This document shows, in pieces, positions 33,614-40,567 of a stretch of 40,567 nt of DNA. A program made the translations under genes and the position numbers. Source of the DNA: Candidatus Loosdrechtia aerotolerans (lineage in GTDB: Bacteria > Planctomycetota > Brocadiia > Brocadiales > Brocadiaceae); NCBI GenBank assembly GCA_021646405.1, contig SOER01000030.1, positions 1 to 40,567 on the forward strand, given 5' to 3'. Position 1 is the stretch's first letter, and every line of letters starts with the position of its first letter. Below the pieces are notes generated by a model, which saw only the letters and a list, made by a program, of their open reading frames with translations, was not told the DNA's origin and did not search any database.

Positions 33614-35476
33614 ATGCTTCTTCCCAGAACTATAAGAAAATTATTAGGTGTTTTTCGCGGTTCTGTGGCCCCGCCAATAATTTTCCTTTCAGTATTGATT
33701 GGGTTTTGTCTTGGATTGATGCCGGGTTTTTCCGGATTGCATATAGTGCTGATTGCTGCTGTGCTTTTGCTCAATATTCATATCAGGCTGTTCATGTTGT
33801 CGCTTGTTTTTGGTGGGATTGTAAGTCTGTCAGCCGCACCGCTACTGTATTATACCGGCATGTGGATCCACAACCATTTTTCCGGATTGTTATTTATTTT
33901 ATCATCGGTACCTGTGGCCGGAATGACCGATTTCAGCAGGTATGCAATGGCAGGGGCAGTGGTTATCGGACCAATTATAGGGGCTGCCTGCGGATTGACA
34001 CTGGCATTTATCGTAATTAATTTCCGTAAGATGATGTTGAAGATTGACAGTAAATCCGAAACGTTCCGAAAATGGTACTCTAAAACCTGGGTCCGGATTC
34101 TGGACAGGATTCTTATCGGAAAACGAACCAGGGATGTTAAAGAATTGTTTGATAAACCCAAATACATCCGCAAAATTGGTATAGTTTTGTCTGTACTCGT
34201 CACTACCGGTTTTTTAGTTGTGGCAAACTTTCTCCAGGGCACAACCGTAAGGGACTATGTTGTCCGCTCACTAACGCGTACAAATGGTGCAGAGGTCAAT
34301 CTTGAAAGTTTTATACTCTCGGTTTTGGGAGGCAGTATTTCAGCTTCAGACCTGCAGGTTACTGATCCTAAACAACCTGACCGAAATCAATTGGCTGCAG
34401 AAAAAATAGAGGCTCAGGCAAGTGTTTATGGCCTGCTGCTCGGCCGGCTTGTTATGGAAAATGTCGAAGTCTCCGCAGTAAAATTTGACCAGCCCAGGCA
34501 AAGTCCGGGAATGGTTATGGAGACACCAACAAAAGAAGAAGTACCGTTTGATCCAAAAGATTATGAAGTAACGAAAGAAAATACCAAAAAACTGGAAAAA
34601 TATGTTAAAGATGCTAAAAGGTTAAAGGAGTGGCTGGAAAAACTCAGACAATGGCTACCCGAAGGAAAAGAAGAAAAGGCAACCAAGCCTGAACAACCTC
34701 CCCATAAATATCTTGAATATCTGCAAGTTAAAGCATCCGTACCTCCTGCTCCAAAGGTGCTGGTAAGGCACATGCTGGCAGATAAGGTTGATATCCCTTC
34801 GGAATTTTTTGGTAACAGCCGGGTACTGGCTACCAATTTCAGCGATGCACCATATGCAGCCGGTAAACTTGTTACACTTGATATCAAATCCCATGAAACA
34901 CCGGCGGCTATATCCATTCTTGCAGACTATTCGTCATCAAGCACCCCGGTAATATCAGGGACGTTTGAAGGATTTGATCTAAGCAAGGTACAGCGCTCGC
35001 TGGGACAGGAAACAGGGCTTGAGTTGCAATCGGGAACTGCATCAGGAAATTTTACCGGGCAAATCACAAGAAAACAAATCGATTTAACCGTTAACCTGCA
35101 CTTAAAAGACCTGGAGGCAAAAGGAGCAGGCAAAGGTATCCTTGGTATCGGGGCAGGGCAGACATCAGAAGTTATGGACATATTAAAGGAGCTTAATATC
35201 ACAATAAGAATTGTTGGTCCGACCTCTGAACCAAGACTGGTATTTGACAGCAAAAGACTGTCAGAGGAACTCGGGAACGCATTGATACGTGCAGGAGAAG
35301 ACCGACTGCAGAAAGAGATTGAAAACAGGCTCCAAAAACAGATTGCAGGCAAGCTTGGTGAGAAAGGTAACGATGAACTCAGGGAGGCAATCAAAAAACC
35401 TGCTACAAGTATCGTAGAAGGATTAGAAAGTTTACTTAAGGGAAGGAAAGAAAAAAAGGACTTATCTCCAAAATAG
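33614..35476 (+). CDS. fused TIGR03546/DUF2062-like plus TIGR03545/AsmA-like membrane protein
   Basis: 620 residues. Residues 1-175 contain about four membrane helices in a DUF2062/TIGR03546-like arrangement (LIGFCLGLMPGFSGLHIVLIAAVLLLNIHIRLF). A fresh membrane helix at about 190-210 then opens a large periplasmic part: VRSLTRTNGAEVNLESFILSVLGGSISASDLQV, with AsmA-like short strand-and-turn repeats, a charged helical hairpin (300-380) and a final AEK/Gln-rich tail. TIGR03546 and TIGR03545 are usually separate adjacent genes; here they are one. AsmA-like proteins take part in moving lipids to the outer membrane, so an envelope role is likely. The ATG at 33614 is preceded by AACGGAGG. Confidence 0.75.
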   Translation: MLLPRTIRKLLGVFRGSVAPPIIFLSVLIGFCLGLMPGFSGLHIVLIAAVLLLNIHIRLFMLSLVFGGIVSLSAAPLLYYTGMWIHNHFSGLLFILSSVPVAGMTDFSRYAMAGAVVIGPIIGAACGLTLAFIVINFRKMMLKIDSKSETFRKWYSKTWVRILDRILIGKRTRDVKELFDKPKYIRKIGIVLSVLVTTGFLVVANFLQGTTVRDYVVRSLTRTNGAEVNLESFILSVLGGSISASDLQVTDPKQPDRNQLAAEKIEAQASVYGLLLGRLVMENVEVSAVKFDQPRQSPGMVMETPTKEEVPFDPKDYEVTKENTKKLEKYVKDAKRLKEWLEKLRQWLPEGKEEKATKPEQPPHKYLEYLQVKASVPPAPKVLVRHMLADKVDIPSEFFGNSRVLATNFSDAPYAAGKLVTLDIKSHETPAAISILADYSSSSTPVISGTFEGFDLSKVQRSLGQETGLELQSGTASGNFTGQITRKQIDLTVNLHLKDLEAKGAGKGILGIGAGQTSEVMDILKELNITIRIVGPTSEPRLVFDSKRLSEELGNALIRAGEDRLQKEIENRLQKQIAGKLGEKGNDELREAIKKPATSIVEGLESLLKGRKEKKDLSPK

Positions 35477-35545
35477 TTGGTAAAATATGAATGAATACAT
35501 TCTCATTTCGGTAAAGATATCGGGGATATAGGCATAGCAACTCAA

Positions 35546-35692
35546 ATGCTGCCGGTATTAATGAAGGGAGCCTTGCTTCTGGCCGACCTTGCATTACTTA
35601 TGAAATTTGTGATTCCTTTTATGATCGAGAAACTTGCCAAATCTCAAGAAATGTATCACCTCCTTAAACGATCATTACTTTCTTTTTCATAA
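35546..35692 (+). CDS. possible 48-residue membrane protein or gene fragment
   Basis: A 48-codon frame reading LPVLMKGALLLADLALLMKF, then VIPFMIEKLAKSQEMYHLL. It is hydrophobic, with one or two helices, and looks coding. The frame stays open further upstream to 35495 without a start. No ribosome-binding site precedes the ATG. It may be the tail of a decayed membrane protein, or a small gene linked to the preceding AsmA-like gene. I do not recognise it. Confidence 0.3.
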   Translation: MLPVLMKGALLLADLALLMKFVIPFMIEKLAKSQEMYHLLKRSLLSFS

Positions 35693-35700
35693 AATACCTT

Positions 35701-35735
35701 AAAAGGAGAGAGGGCAAAAATACCCCTCTCCTTTC
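35701..35735 (-). terminator. terminator of the Cys-rich protein gene
   Basis: On the minus strand AAAGGAGAGGGG, loop, CCCTCTCTCCTTTT: a 12-bp stem with one bulge and a T-run. It starts 11 bases after the stop codon of the frameshift-extended version of the Cys-rich gene (35746), supporting that extension. Confidence 0.75.
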
Positions 35736-35789
35736 CGGTAAAGATTCATTTTGATTTTTCCATCTCCTTTAGTTCCTCTTCAGTAGCTC

Positions 35790-36098
35790 TCAATATTTTT
35801 CCCTTTCCAACTTTCTTATCCTTTCATGTAAGCAGTCAGCACATCTGTTGCAATTGGTAGGACACCCTTCGTGTCCGCATTTTTCACACTTTCCGGCAGC
35901 TTTCCTTGCGGTTTTCCGCTCTGCCAGACACTCTTCACATCTTCCACAGTTACCAGGACACATGTGGTGTCCGCAGTCCTTACAATGGTAGTGCCCATGC
36001 CCATGAGCAAAGGACTCACCATGATACAGGCCAACTGGTCCGCTAACAAAGACAGTAAGAAGTAAAACATTCACGGCTGTAATAAATTTTTTAAACAT
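35790..36098 (-). CDS. exported Cys-rich protein with tandem metal-binding-like repeats
   Basis: 102 residues. Signal peptide at 1-31, then HGHGHYH (32-38), then two copies of a 19-residue module: C39-x2-C-G-H-x2-C-P-x-N-C-x-R-C-x2-C57 and the same at C71 to C89, exactly 32 residues apart, joined by a basic helix. Six Cys plus one His in each copy make two metal or Fe-S-like sites, or a disulfide ladder; which one cannot be told by eye. AGGAGG precedes the ATG. The stop at 35790 is followed in another frame by ILRATEEELKEMEKSK ending at 35746; adding or losing one A in the A5 run near 35800 would join them, so the last part may be frameshifted. I do not know the family. Confidence 0.7.
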   Translation of the reverse strand: MFKKFITAVNVLLLTVFVSGPVGLYHGESFAHGHGHYHCKDCGHHMCPGNCGRCEECLAERKTARKAAGKCEKCGHEGCPTNCNRCADCLHERIRKLEREKY

Positions 36099-36768
36099 AA
36101 ATACCTCCTTTTAATCTGAAAATGAATTCATTGAACTATTCAGGTTCAAGGTTCAGAGTTCAGGATTAAAGGCATTAGGAAAAGAACTGCCTGAAGGTTA
36201 TGAAAAACACATGACAGCCAGCGTCACTCCTCCTCTGAGTCTTAAACCGCAAAAACCTTTCAAGATTCTTCACTCCGCTTCGCAGAGTTTACACTGAATA
36301 CACTCGCTTCGCTCAGTATAAACTCCGTGAATGTGTTCAGAATGACAATACATGGTATTATTCTCTCGTACAAAATGAATCTCTTTCATCAGGGATGAGA
36401 CCCTTCGCTCCACTCAGGGTGACAGAAACAGGGTGCCATCCTGAAAACCCTTCATTCCACTACAGAAAGAAACATTAATGGTAATATATTGCCTTCATTA
36501 CCCTTATAATTACACCTCCCCGCAAACCCGCTTACATAAAATAAAAATTCCTATACTATAGAACCTATTTAGTATCAAAATTAATGCCAAAAATAATATA
36601 TTTTGTAGCAAGTAAATTTACAATTTTAAACGGTACCTCTCCATCATATCTTCAAAAAAACATGGCCCCGAGATATTCCTTAAGGATTTTTTTCTTAAAT
36701 TCAGAATCTGCAAAATATATTTCCGGAACCCCTCCCCCATTTGATATACTGCGAAAAGAGCTGTTCTA
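36099..36768. repeat. repeat-rich gene-free region (right copy of the modular repeat)
   Basis: About 670 bases without a gene. Modules X (about 36263-36347), inverted Y (36344-36459) and inverted Z (36498-36560) match 29841-30199. Module X here carries an extra stretch (CACTCGCTTCGCTCAGTATA). A loose palindrome-rich segment (GGTTCAAGGTTCAGAGTTCAGG) lies near 36140. An open frame at 36584-36871 lies antisense to the kinase gene and is not real. Confidence 0.75.
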
Positions 36769-38757
36769 CTATACCGTGAACACTATCTTTTCTCCTGCCG
36801 GCAGAATTACTATAACTTTGGTAAATTCTCCCTCAACACTATCAATAGTAAGCTTACCACTATGCTCGTGAATAATATCATGGCTAATACTTAAACCCAA
36901 TCCTGTTCCTTCACCATGAGGTTTTGTAGTGAAGAATGGATTCATTATTTTATCTTTTATATGGGTAGGTACGCCGGTACCATGATCATAGAAAGTAATC
37001 TTCACATAGGACTGTTTATCTATGCTGATCTTCTCGCCTAAAATTTCAAGAATTTTGTTCTCATGTTTTCCTGGATATTTTTGGTTCAAGGCATACCATG
37101 CATTGTTGATAATATTCATGAAGACCTGTTGAATTTCGTGGGAATTTACAAATATCTCCGGTACATCTTTAGAAATATCAAGCTTTATCGTAATAGAATC
37201 TTTTTTCAGTTGTTTTTCCATGAGCATAAGCGTATCAGATACTATTCCAGTTATGCTTGTCATCCTCTTTCTCTCTTCCCCTGGTCTTGCAAAAGAAAGA
37301 AGTTTACTGACTATGCTAGCTATGCGATCCCCTTCCTTAATAATCCTACGGGCAAGATCTTTTTCTCTGCTACCTTCACTGCTTTTATTGAATAAAATCT
37401 GGGCACAATTAATTATACCTGTTATAGGATTATTGATTTCATGGGCCACACCGGCTGCCAATTCACCTATCAATGCAAGATGTCTGGACATTTCAGCTTC
37501 TTTTTCCAAATTTACCTTTTCTGTAATATCTAAGAAAGAGCCTAATATACCAATACTTTCACCTTTTTCATTTTTTATGGGAACCTTAACGGTATGGACG
37601 ATTAGTTCTTGCCCATCTATAATATATCTCTCTTCTGTATCCTTTCTCTGTCCCGTCTCTATAACCTCCCTGTCATCCGTTCTGTATTTCTCAGCAAGTT
37701 CCTTAGGGTAAAAATCATAGTCTGTTTTTCCTATAATTTCTTCCGGCTTTATATGTAAATCTCTGGCATAATTCTCATTACAGGCTATATATACAGAATT
37801 TTTATCTTTGTAGAATATTCTTATGATAATACTATCAAGGAGAAACCGGTATCTATTCTCGCTGGTTCGCAAAACATCCTCTACCCTTCTGCGTTCAATA
37901 ATTTCCTGTTGAAGTTGTTTATTCAGTATTTTCAGTTCTGCTGTACGTGTTTCCACTAACTCCTCAAGATGTTCACGGTATCTTTCCAGTTCTTTCTCTG
38001 CGTCCTTTTGCCTAGTAACATCTACTCCATATAAATTAACATACGTAGTGCCAATAACCGGTACAATAGTAAAAGAAAATACTTTATCTCTATAATTAAC
38101 TTCAATATTCTCTTTAATTGATTTCGCCTGAAATGCATCAACAACTATTTGATATAAGAAATCAGGTGCAGGTTGGCCAATCTTGCTGTCCCAATCCTGT
38201 AAAAGAGGGGTACAGGATGGGCTGGCGTAGAGGAGAGTACCGTCTTGTGCAATACGGAGGAGAGGATGTGGGTTTTCATCAGGAAATTTAGCGATATCCT
38301 TTATTTCCTTTTGTATTTGTTTTTGTTTGGTGATATCCCTCCAAACGGAGATACCACCGATAATTGTATCACTGAGGTCTCTAATTGGATTCGTATCTAT
38401 AAGTAATGTGATCTTTTCTCCGGTTGATTTATGAATAACCCATTCCTCATCTTGTACTACTTCACCTTTTTTGATCGTACGGTAGAGCGGCATTTCTTCA
38501 AGTGTAGCGGGTGTGATCCCATCAGCATGACAGATGTTTAATTTTTTTATAATGTCTTTAAAATGGATATTCTCAAGAATTTTTCGTGAATATCCAATCA
38601 ATTGTGCCCCGTATCTACTAACTTTATAAATAACAATATCTTGTATATCACCAAAGGCAATAGCAAGAGCAATAGAGATACCTTCCGGAATATACTCCAT
38701 AAGAATATCAAGTATCCGGCTACTCTCCTGCAATTTTTCTTTTATTTCTTTACTCAA
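36769..38757 (-). CDS. soluble multi-PAS sensor histidine kinase
   Basis: 662 residues without membrane helices. Three PAS-type domains: about 10-145 (ends VWRDITKQKQ), about 160-250 (ends YGVDVTRQKDAEKEL), and about 310-430 (NRYRFLLDSIIIRIFYKDKN to LGSFLDITEK), with a coiled coil between the second and third. HisKA has ELAAGVAHEINNPITG; HATPase_c has NIINNAWYAL, DHGTGVP, NPFFTTKPHGEGTGLGLSIS. All catalytic boxes look intact. It would sense a cytoplasmic signal, such as redox state or a ligand, via PAS. No response regulator is adjacent, so it is an orphan kinase. Flanked by repeats on one side and a MITE-like element on the other. Confidence 0.93.
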   Translation of the reverse strand: MSKEIKEKLQESSRILDILMEYIPEGISIALAIAFGDIQDIVIYKVSRYGAQLIGYSRKILENIHFKDIIKKLNICHADGITPATLEEMPLYRTIKKGEVVQDEEWVIHKSTGEKITLLIDTNPIRDLSDTIIGGISVWRDITKQKQIQKEIKDIAKFPDENPHPLLRIAQDGTLLYASPSCTPLLQDWDSKIGQPAPDFLYQIVVDAFQAKSIKENIEVNYRDKVFSFTIVPVIGTTYVNLYGVDVTRQKDAEKELERYREHLEELVETRTAELKILNKQLQQEIIERRRVEDVLRTSENRYRFLLDSIIIRIFYKDKNSVYIACNENYARDLHIKPEEIIGKTDYDFYPKELAEKYRTDDREVIETGQRKDTEERYIIDGQELIVHTVKVPIKNEKGESIGILGSFLDITEKVNLEKEAEMSRHLALIGELAAGVAHEINNPITGIINCAQILFNKSSEGSREKDLARRIIKEGDRIASIVSKLLSFARPGEERKRMTSITGIVSDTLMLMEKQLKKDSITIKLDISKDVPEIFVNSHEIQQVFMNIINNAWYALNQKYPGKHENKILEILGEKISIDKQSYVKITFYDHGTGVPTHIKDKIMNPFFTTKPHGEGTGLGLSISHDIIHEHSGKLTIDSVEGEFTKVIVILPAGEKIVFTV

Positions 38758-39333
38758 TTTTTATATACTCAACTCGTAAATAAGCCCTTTAATACCTTAT
38801 ATTATATTTGCTGATAATTCTTTAGCTTTTTGTTCTCTCCGGAGGGGTGAAATTTCAGGAGCAAAAATGAACATAGAGCTCCTGAGGAGTGGTATATTTA
38901 TAGAATAAGAATTTACCTTTTTTGAAAACCCATGCACAAATGGTATTTGTTGTAGGGGCAGGATTGAAAAACCTACCTCTGCCCGGTATACCATCTTCCC
39001 CTTTTTTGCCTTATAGTTAACACCATAAATTAAATATATAGTCTTTTGTATTAAAACATCTACAGTTTGACGATTAGATGATTATAAGGTAATATTCAAA
39101 TAATATACCAAAAATATAGGTACCTGGCCACAAATTTTTGTACATTTGTATTACCGGGGAGTTTCAATATGCAAATATTTATGTACAGGTACTTAAATAT
39201 TTTAGATTCCTGCACCTGTAAAAAACCGCAGAGATCGGAAATTCATCAATTATAGTAAGTTACTTGCCTTATGATAGATTATTTCAATATATTCCTGATA
39301 ATTATTGATACTATTTACTATCAGACAAAAACC
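38758..39333. other. gene-free stretch with repeats
   Basis: About 575 bases. It contains two words of the palindrome-plus-tail family (CTCCGGAGGGGTGAAATT near 38837-38855 and GAGCTCCTGAGGAGTGGTAT near 38875-38894), a GTAGGGGCAGG word near 38950, and the 79-bp element copy 2 at 39117-39195. No convincing gene. Confidence 0.6.
39117..39195 (+). mobile_element. 79-bp MITE-like element, copy 2
   Basis: Same length and orientation as the copy at 5290-5368, with 77 of 79 bases identical (GGCC for GACC near the left end, TTACC for TTGCC in the middle). Bounded by TA on both sides. The terminal ~25 bases are imperfect inverted repeats. Confidence 0.8.
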
Positions 39334-40176
39334 ATGGGTTTTAGTGAATTCGTTATATACCACGAGGCGGCTGTTCGTCTGGTATTCTTTTTTGGTATTC
39401 TGTTGCTTATGGCCCTGTGGGAATTTGCAGCGCCAAGGCGAAAACTTACCGTATCCAGGAAACTCCGGTGGATTAACAATCTCGGTGTCGTATTCCTTAG
39501 CAGCTTCCTGGTACGCATCATTTTTCCCGCTGCCGCCGTTGGCATGGCAGTGTTTGCTCATGAACGCGGATGGGGACTTTTCAATTATTTCCAGGTTCCG
39601 TACAGTCTCGCTGTCGCGTTATCGGTAATCTTTTTGGACTTTATCATCTACATACAGCATGTTATGTTTCATGCCATCCCTGTCTTCTGGAGAATACACC
39701 GTATGCACCATGCAGATCTGGACTTTGATGTTACCACAGGAATCCGGTTTCATCCTTTTGAAATTATACTCTCAATGGTAATCAAGTTTGGCGTCGTTGT
39801 GGTTATAGGCGCACCTGTGCTCGGCGTGGTCATATTCGAAGTACTGCTGAATGCCACATCTATGTTTAACCACGGCAACGTTCGTATACTGCGCGGTTTG
39901 GACCGCGTACTGCGATGGATCGTAGTAACCCCTGAGATGCACCGGGTACACCATTCGGTATATATTAATGAGACAAACTCCAATTTCGGGTTTAACTTCC
40001 CATTGTGGGACAGATTTTTCGGCACATACAGGGACCAACCACGCATGGGGCACGAGGATATGACTATCGGTCTTTGGAACTTCCGAGATACAAAATATTG
40101 TGCTATTCTGCATGGCATGTTAGCAATTCCCTTTCTTGGTAAGGCAGGCGGTTATACGGTTGATCGCCGTAAATAA
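39334..40176 (+). CDS. sterol desaturase / fatty acid hydroxylase family protein
   Basis: 280 residues from the ATG at 39334 (an in-frame ATG at 39271 would add 21 residues; relatives usually begin near MGFSEFVIYHEAAVRL, and neither start has a Shine-Dalgarno). Three to four membrane helices and the family's histidine boxes: HVMFH, HRMHH, and HRVHHS, plus FNHGN, which would hold a di-iron centre. These enzymes hydroxylate or desaturate lipids with O2, or, in some bacteria, act on lipid-like alcohols; the substrate is unknown. An O2-dependent enzyme in an anaerobe, if that is what this organism is, would be of note. It is followed by a broken trmO-like remnant. Confidence 0.85.
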   Translation: MGFSEFVIYHEAAVRLVFFFGILLLMALWEFAAPRRKLTVSRKLRWINNLGVVFLSSFLVRIIFPAAAVGMAVFAHERGWGLFNYFQVPYSLAVALSVIFLDFIIYIQHVMFHAIPVFWRIHRMHHADLDFDVTTGIRFHPFEIILSMVIKFGVVVVIGAPVLGVVIFEVLLNATSMFNHGNVRILRGLDRVLRWIVVTPEMHRVHHSVYINETNSNFGFNFPLWDRFFGTYRDQPRMGHEDMTIGLWNFRDTKYCAILHGMLAIPFLGKAGGYTVDRRK

Positions 40177-40188
40177 AGGAATAGGGTA

Positions 40189-40338
40189 ATGAAAGTTACT
40201 AATATTATTCGCATTAAGTAAAAGGACTGGATGTGCTTGATGAAACACCGCTCATAGACATTAAGCCCTTTACCCCACCTTATGATGCAGTTGAAGGAAT
40301 GAAATATCCCGATTGGGTGAACAAGTTGGAATATTAAA
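40189..40338 (+). pseudogene. remnant of a TrmO (TsaA-like) protein C terminus
   Basis: The frame from about 40210 to TAA at 40338 reads GLDVLDETPLIDIKPFTPPY, then DAVEGMKYPDWVNKLEY, which is the C-terminal end of the TrmO/TsaA family (tRNA t6A37 N6-methyltransferase; typical signature D-x-L-D-x-T-P-x-x-D-I-K-P). An ATG at 40189 opens KVTNIIRIK in another frame and stops after ten codons, joining the family sequence by a frameshift. Most of the protein is missing. Confidence 0.7.
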
Positions 40339-40442
40339 TTGAGAATGATATTGTAATGGCAAGGCGCACCTTGCCATTACTCCTTGTTTCACTCCTCGCA
40401 ATGACATTTTTAAAGATTCAGTATATCCCATGTACCTGCATA

Positions 40443-40500
40443 TAAGTACCTGGACATAAATATTTGTATAAATGGAGGAGATTTTGTAATATAAACTTAA
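40443..40500 (+). mobile_element. left terminal repeat of an IS, third relative of the 79-bp element
   Basis: Starts TAAGTACCTGGACATAAATA. The first 25 bases match the terminal repeat of the 79-bp elements (as the right end read in reverse: TAAGTACCTGTACATAAATA), then diverge. It is directly followed, 40 bases on, by the start of what looks like a transposase frame, so it is probably the end of the parent IS. Confidence 0.6.
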
Positions 40501-40539
40501 GGAGTTAATTTTTGAAGAATCTTTATAGGAAAAAGAATT

Positions 40540-40567
40540 ATGAAATATGTATCTCCTCTTAATAAAG
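40540..40567 (+). CDS. 5' end of a possible IS630-type transposase (runs off the window)
   Basis: ATG at 40540, preceded by AGGAAAAAG; nine codons, MKYVSPLNK, are visible. IS630-type transposases in planctomycetes often start with a similar M-K-[FY]-[VP]-x-P-L phrase. Together with the TA-flanked terminal repeat just upstream this suggests a complete or partial IS630-like element continuing to the right. Nine residues are too few to be sure. Confidence 0.35.

Noticed and set aside
36584-36871. 95-codon open frame
   Set aside because: Mostly antisense to the C terminus of the PAS kinase, without a ribosome-binding site.

Overview
The window looks like a chromosomal stretch from an anammox-type planctomycete (Candidatus Brocadia/Jettenia/Kuenenia-like). 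This is inferred from gene content and style: a di-heme cytochrome c peroxidase-like protein, NtrC-type regulators with sigma-54 signals, multi-PAS sensor kinases, a DapL-type aminotransferase, AT-leaning DNA (roughly 40-45% GC by eye) and many dispersed palindromic repeats. No rRNA or other taxonomic marker is present, so the assignment is tentative.

Layout. 1-1945: tail of a truncated GAF protein, two small genes (amphi-Trp domain, TFIIB-type zinc ribbon) and a repeat-littered gap. 1946-5950: rmuC, a Tat-exported DUF362 protein, an exported methyltransferase, a 79-bp MITE-like element and an Ig-like lipoprotein. 6043-15752: an exported HMA-like protein and a di-heme peroxidase read leftward from a well-matched sigma-54 promoter, directly next to an NtrC-type regulator and its sensor kinase; a second kinase/regulator pair is divergent from the first. 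15980-22256: AmpG-like permease, type II NADH dehydrogenase, UppP, and a leftward operon ptsN-like / CBS-DUF21 protein / RlmI-like methyltransferase. 22517-23636: a sensor kinase that has lost its HisKA region. 23637-29704: a rightward biosynthesis/translation cluster (DAHP synthase, flavin-binding protein, DapL-like aminotransferase, trpS, argS), preceded by a leader that looks like a Tyr/Phe attenuator. 29705-36768: an accessory island bounded by two copies of a modular repeat; it holds initiator tRNA-fMet, paired palindromic repeats, a RelE/RelB-type pair, a DUF2971 gene and a 32-residue membrane peptide ending in a convincing integron attC site, a frameshifted higA, a fused TIGR03546/TIGR03545-like membrane protein and a Cys-rich tandem-repeat secreted protein. 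36769-40567: a soluble multi-PAS kinase, a second copy of the 79-bp element, a sterol desaturase-like hydroxylase, a broken trmO-like remnant, and what looks like the left end of an IS630-type insertion sequence running off the window.

Main points: (1) the candidate aromatic-codon leader peptide plus terminator/antiterminator before DAHP synthase; (2) the sigma-54 promoter linking an adjacent two-component system to the di-heme peroxidase; (3) a solitary attC with a cassette-like microprotein and no integrase in view; (4) the MITE family apparently derived from the IS entering at the right end. All functional assignments come from reading motifs by eye; no database search was run.
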